Source of the DNA: Paenibacillus macerans
GTDB taxonomy: Bacteria > Bacillota > Bacilli > Paenibacillales > Paenibacillaceae
Assembly: GCF_900454495.1 (NCBI RefSeq)
Contig: NZ_UGSI01000001.1
Span: forward strand, 1,860,001-1,924,000
Length of the DNA stretch: 64,000 nt
Direction: 5' to 3'
The translations under genes and the position numbers were made by a program. Positions 33,813 to 42,263 of this stretch are shown piece by piece; within the stretch, counting starts at the first letter, position 1; each line of letters begins with the position of its first letter. The notes under the pieces were generated by a model. That model did no database searches, was not told the DNA's origin, and saw nothing but the letters and a program-made list of their open reading frames with translations.

Positions 33813-34700
33813 TTATCGTTTGACTTCGGTATGGGCCATTTTCTCATAATGGCGGATCAGCGCCCCGTGATCGGCGGTCCCGAGGCCGTCGGCTTTGAGC
33901 GCATGCATCATTTCCAGCACGGAGGCCGTCAGCGGCAGCGGCACCCCGATTTCATGGGAAGTGTCCAGCGCGTTGGTCAAATCCTTGATATGCAGGTCAA
34001 TGCGGAAGCCCGGGTCAAACTTGCGGTCCATCACCAGCGGCGCTTTCGCCTCCATCACCGTGCTTCCCGCCAGGCCGCCGCGGATCGCCTGAAATACCTG
34101 CTCGGGCTCCACGCCGGCCTTGCTTGCCAGCACAAACGCTTCGGACATAGCGGCGATGTTGAGGGCGACGATCACCTGGTTGGACAGCTTGGTGATGTTG
34201 CCGGAGCCGACGTCGCCGGTATGCACGACCGAACCGGCCATCGCCTTGAGCAAGTCATAGCTTTGCTCGAATACTTTTTTGTCGCCGCCGACCATGACGG
34301 ACAAGGTGCCGTCGATCGCCTTCGGCTGGCCGCCGCTGACCGGGGCGTCCAGGAACGGAATGCCCCGCTCAGCCAGCACCGCCCCCACTTCGCGGCTGAC
34401 CAGCGGCGCGATGGAACTCATGTCGATGACCACGGCCCCCGCTTTAATCCCTTCGATGACGCCGTTTTCGCCAAGCACGACTTCTTTAACGTGCGGAGAA
34501 TTCGGCAGCATGGTGATAACGGCATCCACCTGCCCGGCCGCTTCTTTGGGAGAAGCGGCCGCCTTCGCTCCGGCCGCTTGCAGTTCCTTCACCGCCTCCG
34601 GGTTGCGGTCCATCACCACCAGGCTGTAGCCCGCCTTGATCAGGTTGAGGCTCATCGGCTTACCCATGATGCCCAGTCCGATAAATCCGATTGTCTTCAT
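33813..34700 (-). CDS. garR: Tartronate semialdehyde reductase (2-hydroxy-3-oxopropionate reductase)
   Basis: 295 aa from the ATG at 34700, with GGGAGGAG upstream. Beta-hydroxyacid dehydrogenase family: N-terminal NAD(P) motif GFIGLGIMGKPMSLNLIKAGY, substrate block DAPVSGGQPKAIDGTLSVMVGG, catalytic lysine region GSGNITKLSNQVIVALNIAAMSE. The reaction is tartronate semialdehyde + NAD(P)H to D-glycerate, the step before garK. It is co-transcribed with gudD upstream (86-base gap) and the DapA-like gene downstream. Confidence 0.92.
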   Translation of the reverse strand: MKTIGFIGLGIMGKPMSLNLIKAGYSLVVMDRNPEAVKELQAAGAKAAASPKEAAGQVDAVITMLPNSPHVKEVVLGENGVIEGIKAGAVVIDMSSIAPLVSREVGAVLAERGIPFLDAPVSGGQPKAIDGTLSVMVGGDKKVFEQSYDLLKAMAGSVVHTGDVGSGNITKLSNQVIVALNIAAMSEAFVLASKAGVEPEQVFQAIRGGLAGSTVMEAKAPLVMDRKFDPGFRIDLHIKDLTNALDTSHEIGVPLPLTASVLEMMHALKADGLGTADHGALIRHYEKMAHTEVKR

Positions 34701-34786
34701 CTTTGTTTCTCCTCCCGTTTTATAGTCAAGCTTCATAGTCAGCCTTCCTATCAATCAACTTTCCTATCAGTCAGCTATTTTTACAA

Positions 34787-36154
34787 TCATCGCACCAGAC
34801 AAGGACGCTTGTTGTCGAATTTCCAGCCCGGTACAAGGTACTGCATCGCCGCGGAATCGTCCCGCGCGTTCAAGCCCATGCTGTTGTACAGGTTGTGGGC
34901 CTGCTCGATCCGCTCCATATCGATCTCCACGCCAAGCCCCGGCTTCTCCGGCAGTTCGATCATGCCGCCGGCGATTTGGAACGGTTCCTTGGTAAGACGC
35001 TCGGCGCCCTCCTGCCAAATCCAATGCGTGTCGATCGCCGTAATTTCGCCCGGAGCCGCCGCGGCCACATGCGTGAACATCGCCAGTGAGATGTCGAAAT
35101 GGTTATTGGAGTGCGAGCCCCAGGTGAGCCCCCATTCGCGGCACATTTGCGCCACCCGCACCGAGCCCTGCATCGTCCAGAAATGCGGATCGGCCAGCGG
35201 GATGTCCACCGACTGCAGCGAGATCGTGTGGGCCATCTGCCGCCAATCCGTGGCGATCATGTTCGTGGCCGTCGGCAGGCCGGTCTGTCTGCGGAATTCA
35301 GCCATAATTTCGCGGCCGGAATATTCCCCTTCCGCGCCGCACGGGTCCTCGGCGTAGGCGAGCACATCGTGCAGATCGCGGCATAGGCGCACGGCGTCCT
35401 TCAGCAGCCAGCCGCCGTTCGGATCAAGCGTAATGCGCGCATCCGGGAACCGCTCCGCCAGCGCGGTGACGGCCTCGATTTCCTCCTCGCCGCGCAGCAC
35501 GCCGCCCTTGAGCTTAAAGTCTGCAAAGCCGTATTTGGTGTAAGCGGCTTCGGCCAGCGCCACGATCGCTTGCGGCGTCATCGCTTCTTCATGGCGCAGA
35601 CGGTACCAGGCCACCTCGCTGTCCGGCTCGGAGGCGTAGGGCAGATCCGTTTTGATGCGGTCTCCCACATAAAACAGATACCCAAGCACATTCACCCGCT
35701 TGCGCTGCTGGCCTTCGCCGAGCAACGCGGCGACCGGAACGCCCAGGTACTGGCCAAGCAGATCGAGCAGGGCGGCTTCCACGGCGGTAACGGCGTGAAT
35801 GGCGACGCGCAGGTCAAAGGTTTGCTGCCCGCGCCCGGCGGCGTCCCGGTCCGCAAACGCCGTCCGCATCCGGGCCAGTATCTGGTTATACGTGCCGATA
35901 GACTGCCCGATCACCAGCGCGCGCGCATCCTCCAACGTCCGGCGGATGCTCTCCCCGCCCGGCACCTCGCCGGCCCCGGTATGGCCGGAGCTGTCTTCCA
36001 GGATGACGATGTTGCGGGTAAAATAGGGGCCGTGCGCGCCGCTTAAATTCAGCAGCATGCTGTCCCGGCCGGCGACCGGAACCACCCGCATTCCGGTAAT
36101 GACGGGCGTACCCTGCAGTACCGGATTCTCTTGTTTGGCTGTTTGATTCAACAT
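34787..36154 (-). CDS. gudD: Glucarate dehydratase
   Basis: 455 aa enolase-superfamily enzyme. Conserved blocks: GAHGPYFTRNIVILEDSSGHTGAGEVPGG near the N-terminus, FKLKGGVLRGEEE with the KxK-type catalytic lysine, DPNGGW and EDPCGAEGEYSGREIMAEF with metal ligands, and WGSHSNNHFDISLAMF with the catalytic histidine. It dehydrates D-glucarate (or L-idarate) to 5-keto-4-deoxyglucarate. The spacing to garK upstream is 21 bases, so both are in one transcript. Confidence 0.95.
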   Translation of the reverse strand: MLNQTAKQENPVLQGTPVITGMRVVPVAGRDSMLLNLSGAHGPYFTRNIVILEDSSGHTGAGEVPGGESIRRTLEDARALVIGQSIGTYNQILARMRTAFADRDAAGRGQQTFDLRVAIHAVTAVEAALLDLLGQYLGVPVAALLGEGQQRKRVNVLGYLFYVGDRIKTDLPYASEPDSEVAWYRLRHEEAMTPQAIVALAEAAYTKYGFADFKLKGGVLRGEEEIEAVTALAERFPDARITLDPNGGWLLKDAVRLCRDLHDVLAYAEDPCGAEGEYSGREIMAEFRRQTGLPTATNMIATDWRQMAHTISLQSVDIPLADPHFWTMQGSVRVAQMCREWGLTWGSHSNNHFDISLAMFTHVAAAAPGEITAIDTHWIWQEGAERLTKEPFQIAGGMIELPEKPGLGVEIDMERIEQAHNLYNSMGLNARDDSAAMQYLVPGWKFDNKRPCLVR

Positions 36155-36175
36155 CTCGATTCTCCTTTCAAGTGA

Positions 36176-37360
36176 TCAGAGCTCCCCCGAAGCGCGCGCT
36201 GCCTCTCCCCGGTTTCCGGAGCCGTACCGCTGCGGAATAAGCATGGCGCGCAAAACGGAGGAAACGGCGTGGCGGATATTGGCCGGCGCCTGAGCGATGG
36301 CCTGGGCAAGCGTCATCGGAGCCTGGGTGGCTCCTACTACCACGTCAATGCCGCTGTCGTACATGCCGCGGGCTTCCGCGTCAATTCCGCCCGAGACGCA
36401 AATCACCGGCTTGTTGTGCAGCTTGGCCAATTTGGCCACGCCGGCGGGCGTTTTGCCGAACGCCGTCTGAACGTCGGTATGCCCTTCGCCCGTCAGGACG
36501 AGATCGGCATCGCGGACCTCCTCCGCAAATCGCGCGGCTTCCATTACAATGTCGATTCCCCGGGCCATGCCCGCGTCCAGGAAGGCGATCAGTCCCGCTC
36601 CGAGACCGCCCGCCGCCCCGGCGCCGGCGACGCCGGCGATATCGACGCCAAGCTGCTCGCGGATGATCCCGGCCAGATGCCGCAGGCCGGCGTCAAGCCT
36701 GGCGACCATCTCCGGCGTGGCGCCTTTTTGCGGGCCAAAGACGCGCGCGGCTCCCTGCTCCCCGCAAAGCGGATTGGTCACATCGCTGGCGATCGTAATT
36801 TCGCAGCCGGCAACGCCGGGATGAAGCCCCGTCGTATCGATCGAAGCGATCCGCTGCAGTTCGCCGCCGCCGAAGCCGATTTCCGCGCCCGCCGCGTCCA
36901 GAAAGCGCACGCCCAGCGCCTGGGCCATGCCGACGCCGCCGTCATTGGTGGCGCTGCCCCCGATGCCGATGATCAGCTGCCGGCAGCCGGCGTCCAGCGC
37001 GGCCTTGATGAGCTGTCCGGTGCCGTAGGTCGTGGCCGTCAGCGGATTTCTCCGCTCCGCCGGAACCAGCGTCAGCCCCGATGCGGACGCCATTTCAATG
37101 ACGGCGGCATGCCCCTCGTCGAAGATGCCGTACTCGGCGATCACGGGCTCGCCCTGCGGGCCGACCACCTCCAGTTTTCGGCATTCGCCGCCGACGGCGC
37201 TGAGGATCGCTTCCACCGTGCCTTCGCCGCCGTCGGCAATCGGAATTTTACGGATTACCGCTTCGGGCAGCACTTCCAGTACGCCCTGTTCCATACAGTC
37301 CGCCACCGCCTTAGAGCTGAGACTGCCTTTATACGAGTCGGGCGCAATCAAAATTTTCAT
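36176..37360 (-). CDS. garK: Glycerate kinase
   Basis: 394 aa from the ATG at 37360 (AGGAGTGATGG upstream; the frame opens earlier to 37492 but with no ribosome binding site). GarK/GlxK-type glycerate kinase: MKILIAPDSYKGSLSSKAVADCME, IADGGEGTVEAIL, IIGIGGSATNDGGVGMAQALG and a conserved LVLTGEGHTDVQTAFGKTPAGVA block. It phosphorylates D-glycerate, giving 2-phosphoglycerate for glycolysis in this class. First gene of the garK-gudD-garR-lyase-cdaR unit; the conserved operator lies about 200 bases upstream at 37564-37661. The tail after RAMLIPQ (about 20 residues) is longer than usual. Confidence 0.92.
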   Translation of the reverse strand: MKILIAPDSYKGSLSSKAVADCMEQGVLEVLPEAVIRKIPIADGGEGTVEAILSAVGGECRKLEVVGPQGEPVIAEYGIFDEGHAAVIEMASASGLTLVPAERRNPLTATTYGTGQLIKAALDAGCRQLIIGIGGSATNDGGVGMAQALGVRFLDAAGAEIGFGGGELQRIASIDTTGLHPGVAGCEITIASDVTNPLCGEQGAARVFGPQKGATPEMVARLDAGLRHLAGIIREQLGVDIAGVAGAGAAGGLGAGLIAFLDAGMARGIDIVMEAARFAEEVRDADLVLTGEGHTDVQTAFGKTPAGVAKLAKLHNKPVICVSGGIDAEARGMYDSGIDVVVGATQAPMTLAQAIAQAPANIRHAVSSVLRAMLIPQRYGSGNRGEAARASGEL

Positions 37361-37563
37361 TCCATCACTCCTACCGTCTCTCTTTGCCTGCAACCAAAAT
37401 CCCCGCGGCAAAAATAAAAAGCCTAAGCTGATGGCGCTTTCATTTTTGCCGCGAACACACGGGACAAACGCTATGTAGCTTCGGATTGGCAACTTGGCTC
37501 GGTCCGCACTTGCCGTACTTTGCCGGGAATCCCGGCGCTGCCCGGACCGCCTTGTTTTATCCG

Positions 37564-37661
37564 CATGACTTCACTATACACTCTTGTACTGTTTTTCACA
37601 TTGGTCCGCACTCACAAAGTTTTTTCGCTTTTTCCCGGTAAAATTGGGCTTTGGCACAATG
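37564..37661 (-). promoter_or_regulatory. Promoter/operator block upstream of garK, copy shared with garD
   Basis: On the minus strand: ATTGTGC, AAG.CCAA and TTTT blocks, CTTTG, then CCAATGTGAAAAACAGTACA leading to TATAGTGAAGTCATG. The last 41 bases match the block at 39288-39328 at 37 of 41 positions, and the outer ATTGTGC boxes sit 50 and 49 bases from them. TATAGT is a good -10; the -35 is weak, as expected for an activator-dependent promoter. Confidence 0.7.
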
Positions 37662-37672
37662 CCTCGCCGGCA

Positions 37673-37705
37673 AAAAATAGGCCGCCTATCCCGGATAGTC
37701 GGCCC
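37673..37705 (-). terminator. Terminator of garD
   Basis: On the minus strand GGCCGACTATC pairs with GATAGGCGGCC (one mismatch) around a 3-base loop, followed by TATTTTTTG. It lies 25 bases after the garD stop. Confidence 0.8.
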
Positions 37706-37730
37706 TGTTCAGGTGAATAAAGACGGCTGT

Positions 37731-39263
37731 TCATGTAACGGGCGCAGGATTGAACAGGCTGATTGCGTTATGCAGCCCCCAGTGCTCGGCCCAAGTTTGC
37801 TTGCGCCCGCTGGCCACGTCCAAAATGAATCTGAAAATCTCCCAGCCGACGTCTTCGATCGTGGCCTCGCCGCCGGCGATCCGCCCCGCATTGATATCGA
37901 TCAGGTCAGGCCATTGCTCGGCCAATGAGTCGCGGCTCGCCACTTTAATTACAGGCGCCATCGCCAACCCGTAAGGAGTACCCCGGCCGGTCGTAAACAC
38001 TTGCACATTGATGCCGGAAGCTAGTTGAAGCGTCCCGCACACAAAATCGCTGGCCGGCGTCGCGGCAAAAATCAGCCCTTTTTGCGCCGCCTTTTCACCG
38101 GGCGCCAGAACCGCCGTGATCGGGCTGCCGCCGGATTTGACGATCGAACCCAGCGATTTTTCCACAATGTTCGCCAGGCCCCCTTTTTTGTTTCCAGGCG
38201 TCGGATTGGCGCTCCGGTCGGCCTGACCGCGCTGCAAGTAGGCGTCGTACCACTCCATCTCACGGATCAGCGCCCGCCCGACCTCCTCGTTTACGGCCCG
38301 CGGCGTAAGCAGATGAACGGCGTCGCGAACCTCGGTGACTTCGGAGAACAACACCGTCGCCCCGGCGCGCACCAGCAGATCGGCGGCATAACCGACGGCC
38401 GGATTCGCCGTGATGCCGGAGAAGGCGTCGCTTCCGCCGCATTGCAGGCCGACCGTCAAACCGGAAGCAGGACAAGTGACGCGCTTGCGGCGGTTCAATC
38501 TCTCCAACCGTGCTTCCGCCATCTCCATAATCGCTTGAACCATAGGAATAAAACCTTGATAATCCTGGAGCGAAACTATTTTGGAAGCGCTGTCTTTATC
38601 CGGTATGAGACGATCCGGCTGCAGCTTCTCACAGCCTAAGCCGACAACCAACAGCTCGCCGCCGAAATTCGGATGAGCCGCGATGTTCCGAAGGGTGCGG
38701 ATCGGAATTTCCGCATCAGAGGCCTGGATCGCCACGCCGCAGCCATACGTATGATGGATCGCCACCACATCGTCTACCTGCGGATATTGGGGCAGCAGTT
38801 CTTCCTTAATCCGCTTTACCGCATAATCGAGCACCCCCGACACGCACTGTACGCTCGTCGTGATCCCGAGGATATTTTTAGTGCCGACGCTACCGTCCGG
38901 ATTGAGGTATCCCTCGAACGTAAAGCCTTCAAGCGGCGGCTGGAGCGGCGGCACTTTGGTGGCGAGCGGCAGCTCGCGGAGCAACGGCGGCGTCGGAAGT
39001 TCGATGAACGACTCGCTCACCCAACTGCCTCGCGGGATAGGGCGCACCGCGCAGCCGATAATTTCACCGTAACGAACGACGGCTTCTCCCTGGGCCACAT
39101 CCGCCAAGGCAACCTTATGCCCTTGGGGGATATACTCCGTTAACCTAAGGCCGCAAGGAAATACGGTGCCCTCGGGCAAACCTCCCGCATTCACAATGAT
39201 CGCCACATTATCTTTTTCATGAACCTTAATATACAAAGGAGCATCATTGCGTAAATCATTCAT
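37731..39263 (-). CDS. garD: Galactarate dehydratase (UxaA/GarD family)
   Basis: 510 aa from the ATG at 39263 (AAGGAGG upstream; the frame opens to 39407 through the promoter). SAF-type N-terminal domain (about 10-90, DNVAIIVNAGGLPEG, GHKVALADVAQGEAVVRYGE), then the catalytic UxaA domain: YLNPDGSVGTKNILGI, HHTYGCGVA, LVVGLGCEKLQ, LTVGLQCGGSDAFSGITANPA, GTPYGLAMAPVIKVASR. Fe-dependent removal of water from galactarate gives 5-keto-4-deoxyglucarate, joining the gudD product. Its own operator copy (39288-39385) and terminator (37673-37705) make it a separate transcript. Confidence 0.92.
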   Translation of the reverse strand: MNDLRNDAPLYIKVHEKDNVAIIVNAGGLPEGTVFPCGLRLTEYIPQGHKVALADVAQGEAVVRYGEIIGCAVRPIPRGSWVSESFIELPTPPLLRELPLATKVPPLQPPLEGFTFEGYLNPDGSVGTKNILGITTSVQCVSGVLDYAVKRIKEELLPQYPQVDDVVAIHHTYGCGVAIQASDAEIPIRTLRNIAAHPNFGGELLVVGLGCEKLQPDRLIPDKDSASKIVSLQDYQGFIPMVQAIMEMAEARLERLNRRKRVTCPASGLTVGLQCGGSDAFSGITANPAVGYAADLLVRAGATVLFSEVTEVRDAVHLLTPRAVNEEVGRALIREMEWYDAYLQRGQADRSANPTPGNKKGGLANIVEKSLGSIVKSGGSPITAVLAPGEKAAQKGLIFAATPASDFVCGTLQLASGINVQVFTTGRGTPYGLAMAPVIKVASRDSLAEQWPDLIDINAGRIAGGEATIEDVGWEIFRFILDVASGRKQTWAEHWGLHNAISLFNPAPVT

Positions 39264-39287
39264 CTGAACAGCCTCCTTACTCTTCCG

Positions 39288-39385
39288 CATGACTTCACTA
39301 TACTCCTTTGTACTCTTTTTCACATTGGCGCCCAACCCAAAGTTTTGCGGTTTTGACCAACAAAAATTTGGACTTCCGCACAATA
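39288..39385 (-). promoter_or_regulatory. Promoter/operator block of garD
   Basis: Second copy of the block found upstream of garK, beginning 25 bases before the garD start codon: ATTGTGC box, AAGTCCAA, CTTTG, CCAATGTGAAAAAGAGTACA and TATAGTGAAGTCATG. The equal spacing in both copies marks it as a functional unit, probably the CdaR target. Confidence 0.7.
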
Positions 39386-39445
39386 ATTCGATATCTGCAA
39401 TTTGCAATCCGCGCCCGCTTAACGTTTATCCTCCCACGTTCTGAA

Positions 39446-39561
39446 AAAAGAAACTTTTGACCGGAAATGAAATGCATTTTTGCGGTTGAGCCGCCTATTT
39501 CGAGGAACCTCGACGAAATTCGCATGCACATTTGCACTTCTTGGGATTTCCCCCTCTTCAC
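39446..39561. repeat. Intergenic repeat family A, copy 3 (opposite orientation)
   Basis: Read on the minus strand: GGAAATCCCAAGAAGTGCAA, GTCGAGGTTCCTCGAAA, CGCAAAAATGCATTTCATTT, CCGGTCAAAAGTTTCTTTTT. Matches the first half of the copy at 20218-20434. It stands between the garD promoter and the next gene's terminator. Confidence 0.75.
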
Positions 39562-39582
39562 CCGCATCTGAATTTTATATCT

Positions 39583-39607
39583 CAAAAAAAACCGCCAGAG
39601 CGGTTTT
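39583..39607 (-). terminator. Terminator of the aldo/keto reductase gene
   Basis: On the minus strand AAAACCGC pairs with GCGGTTTT around a 4-base loop and runs into T8. It starts 21 bases after the stop at 39628. Confidence 0.8.
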
Positions 39608-39627
39608 GGTCCGTCCGACGGTTTTCA

Positions 39628-40536
39628 TTAAATAATATCCAGCGGGACCTTCCGGTCCGGCGGCGGAAAAGCTTCATCGAGCGCGGCGATTTCCTCGTTG
39701 CTTAAGGTGATCCGGGCGGCCTGCGCGTTCTCCGTCACATGGCGCACGGTAGAAGCTTTGGGGATGGCGATGACGTTTCCGCCGCGGATGCTCCAGGCGA
39801 GCAGAATCTGCAGCGGCGACGCTCCGTGCGCTTCGGCCGCCCGCACCACGGCGGGATGCTCCGTCAGCCCCGTGCGCAGCTCGCCCGCCTGGGCCAGCGG
39901 CGAATAGGCCATGATCGGCATGCCGCAATCCCGCTGCCAAGGCAGCAGATCGTATTCGATGCCGCGCGAGCCGAGGTGGTACAGCACCTGATTGACGGCG
40001 CAGCGGCTGCCGTCCGCAAGGGCCGCCAGCTCCCGCATATCCGCCGTATCGAAATTGGAAACGCCCCAGCGGATGATTTTCCCCTGCTCGACCAGTCGCT
40101 CCATGCATTCCACGGTTTCCTCCAGCGGCACGCGGCCCCGCCAATGCAGCAGGTACAGGTCGAGCCTGTCGGTGCCGAGCCGTTTCAAGCTTTCCTCGCA
40201 GCTGCGAAAAATCCTGGTCCGGCCCGCATTGTGCGGATATACCTTGGACACGAGAAACACACTGTCGCGTTTCCCCTTAAGCGCTTCGCCGACGAGCGAT
40301 TCGGCGCGGCCTTCCCCGTACATCTCCGCCGTGTCGATGAGATTCATGCCCAGCTCTACGCCTGCTTGCAGCGCGGCGATTTCCTCCTGCCTGCGCCGGG
40401 GATTGTCGCCGATGCGCCATGTGCCCTGGCCGAGGGCGGCCACTTCCGTACCGTCGGCCAGCCTAACGTGTCCGATGGCTGTCTCCCGGATCAAGCCGGT
40501 TTGGTCCCGGCGGCTAATATTTTCGCCTGCGTTCAT
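39628..40536 (-). CDS. Aldo/keto reductase
   Basis: 302 aa from the ATG at 40536; GGAGG lies eleven bases before it, and that GGAGG is inside the longer frame opening at 40551, so the upstream ATG is rejected. Catalytic tetrad residues are in NLIDTAEMYGEG (Asp, Tyr), FLVSKVYPHN (Lys) and DLYLLHWRGRV (His). NADP-binding C-terminal block IPKASTVRHVTENAQA. Soluble NADPH-dependent carbonyl reductase; substrate unknown. Single-gene unit with its own terminator. Confidence 0.9.
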   Translation of the reverse strand: MNAGENISRRDQTGLIRETAIGHVRLADGTEVAALGQGTWRIGDNPRRRQEEIAALQAGVELGMNLIDTAEMYGEGRAESLVGEALKGKRDSVFLVSKVYPHNAGRTRIFRSCEESLKRLGTDRLDLYLLHWRGRVPLEETVECMERLVEQGKIIRWGVSNFDTADMRELAALADGSRCAVNQVLYHLGSRGIEYDLLPWQRDCGMPIMAYSPLAQAGELRTGLTEHPAVVRAAEAHGASPLQILLAWSIRGGNVIAIPKASTVRHVTENAQAARITLSNEEIAALDEAFPPPDRKVPLDII

Positions 40537-40671
40537 CTCCGTAACCTCCATTCGCGGGTTGGACCCATTCTATTACTTGCAATAAACTTACCACACGAAC
40601 TCCTCTCCTGCATTGTGCGGCGGCCCAAAAATGGTCGAATGCTCTTGCATCCCATATGGAAATAAGGTAGC

Positions 40672-40824
40672 ATCCTCATTCTAACCCATTCAGCTTTTCA
40701 ACGCGGTGGACTTGGACCGAAAAAAATAAGAGCAAAAAATGGCGTTAATTCGGCAATGCCCGTTCATTTGAGAGAAATAGAAGTAATTTATGCCGTTATT
40801 TTTCCCCCACCGCAAGAAAATGAT
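40672..40824. repeat. Intergenic repeat family B, copy 3
   Basis: TCATTCTAACCCATTCAGC and ACTTGGACCGAAAAAAATAA are followed directly by GCAAAAAATGGCGTTAATTC, ATTTGAGAGAAATAGAAG and TTTATGCCGTTATTTTTCCC. This shows that the two parts seen apart at 29131-29517 belong to one repeat. It fills much of the 40537-40896 gap. Confidence 0.75.
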
Positions 40825-40896
40825 AAGAACGTCTATCTCTATCGGCCGCTTCTTTCGGCGTCAAGACATTTTAACAAGGACAAGCGCAGGAAAATG

Positions 40897-41388
40897 TCAG
40901 CTAACCTCTTCCTCCTCCCGGACCAGCGGAACAAACCTACCGTTCACCTGCTCGGCCAGCGAATGCGGATCCAGTTCCATCTGCAGCCCGATTTTGCCGG
41001 CGCTGACCAGCATGGTATCCAGGCTTTCGGCCGAGCTGTCCAGGAAGGTGGGATACAGCTTCTTCATCCCTACCGGCGAGCAGCCTCCGCGCACGTAACC
41101 GGTCCGCTGCTGCAGGTCCTTTAGCGGCAGCATCTCCACTTTTTTGACCCCGGCGGCTTTGGCCGCCTTTTTTAAATCGAGCTCCGCGGCGACCGGGACG
41201 ATGAACACAAAAATCGCCGTCCCTTGATGGGCGACCAGCGTTTTATAGACCTTCTCCGGCGGCTTGCCGATTTTGTCCGCGACTGCGGTCCCGTGAATCT
41301 GTCCGTCTTCCGGGTCGTACGCGTAAACTTTGTATGGCGTTTTGGATTTATCGAGCAATCGCAAGGCGTTCGTTTTGACGTCTGCCAT
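40897..41388 (-). CDS. ybaK: Cys-tRNA(Pro)/Cys-tRNA(Cys) deacylase YbaK
   Basis: 163 aa from the ATG at 41388 (AGGAGTGG upstream). YbaK/EbsC-type trans-editing domain: TNALRLLDKSKTPYKVYAYD, IGKPPEKVYKTLVAHQG, catalytic lysine in the VYKTL block, LDLKKAAKAAGVKKVEML and TGYVRGGCSPVGMKKLYPT. It hydrolyses Cys wrongly attached to tRNA-Pro. Cytoplasmic, stand-alone gene. Confidence 0.93.
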   Translation of the reverse strand: MADVKTNALRLLDKSKTPYKVYAYDPEDGQIHGTAVADKIGKPPEKVYKTLVAHQGTAIFVFIVPVAAELDLKKAAKAAGVKKVEMLPLKDLQQRTGYVRGGCSPVGMKKLYPTFLDSSAESLDTMLVSAGKIGLQMELDPHSLAEQVNGRFVPLVREEEEVS

Positions 41389-41517
41389 ACTTTTGCCACT
41401 CCTTTTTCTCGTTTTCTGTCTCAACTATATATCCTATCACCCTTAGACGCCGATAAACAGGTAACGATCGATTATAGTAGAAGGCTCTGTTAAATTTAAA
41501 CGTTGGACTTTCCAATT

Positions 41518-42027
41518 TTAGTTAGAATATAGCTTTAATAGTTCTTGTACTGGAAAACTATTTGTTTTGTTCACCTCAACAAAATATGCTAACTGCCATT
41601 TTTGTGTTTCGATAGCTTGTTTGCTAGTGGGATTTTCCCATCTAGGGTATACTCTAATAGCCATTTTTCCTTTTGTAGTGGCTGTTTTAAGGATATTTTG
41701 TTTTACAAGAACTTCTTTTGGAAAAACGAATTGTCCAAATTTATTATTACTAGTAAAAGTATTGATAACCAATAAATCAGTAGCCTTTTCATATGAAAAG
41801 GCTTGGTTTTTATGATCTCCATCTTTTTCCCAAAAAGCAACAAACTGCCCTATCTTGTTAGGTGTTATTTTTGCGACTCTAAATCTAACCGATTTTGAAT
41901 TTAGTTGAAACATACCAGCCCCATAATCTGAATTTTGAGCTTCTTCTCGAATAGCACTTATAGTTAAGTGATTTGGTTCATAAAAAATTTTATTTACATA
42001 TGTTAACTCCTTATAAAATTCATTCAC
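41518..42027 (-). CDS. mepB: MepB-family protein
   Basis: 169 aa. The sequence YGAGMFQLNSKSVRFRVAKITPNKIGQFVAFWEKD, DLLVINTF, GQFVFPKEVLVKQNIL and GKMAIRVYPRWENP is characteristic of the MepB family, named after the gene in the staphylococcal mepRAB locus; its function is unclear. Coding DNA here is clearly more AT-rich than in neighbours (third positions mostly A/T), pointing to recent transfer. It borders the IS1595-like element on one side and ybaK on the other. The start at 42027 has AAGGAG upstream. Confidence 0.88.
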   Translation of the reverse strand: MNEFYKELTYVNKIFYEPNHLTISAIREEAQNSDYGAGMFQLNSKSVRFRVAKITPNKIGQFVAFWEKDGDHKNQAFSYEKATDLLVINTFTSNNKFGQFVFPKEVLVKQNILKTATTKGKMAIRVYPRWENPTSKQAIETQKWQLAYFVEVNKTNSFPVQELLKLYSN

Positions 42028-42263
42028 TGCTTTGTACTCCTTATTTTCTATACTACGTAATCCAATGCCTTCTTGAATAGAATGGGCTAATCATAAAATA
42101 CCGTCAAAATTTTCTTGTTTTATCACGTTTCTGAACTAGCTATCCTGCTTCGTTTGGTAAAGCGAGAGTGACGAGCTTCTACGATCAGACAGAGGTGGTG
42201 TTTCATTGTTATAGACCATCAGCCCGACCTAACTCAACTGCCTAACGAATTAAAGTATTCTTT

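Noticed and set aside
33831..35357. Long plus-strand open frame (508 codons) opposite garR and gudD
   Set aside because: It is antisense to two well-recognised genes, has no ribosome binding site and a low-complexity His/Arg-rich product, as expected from GC-rich shadow frames.
36269..37417. 382-codon plus-strand frame opposite garK
   Set aside because: Antisense shadow; the garK frame has the conserved kinase motifs and a ribosome binding site.
39298..39585. 95-codon minus-strand frame across the garD promoter
   Set aside because: It covers the conserved operator and repeat A copy 3 and has no family match.
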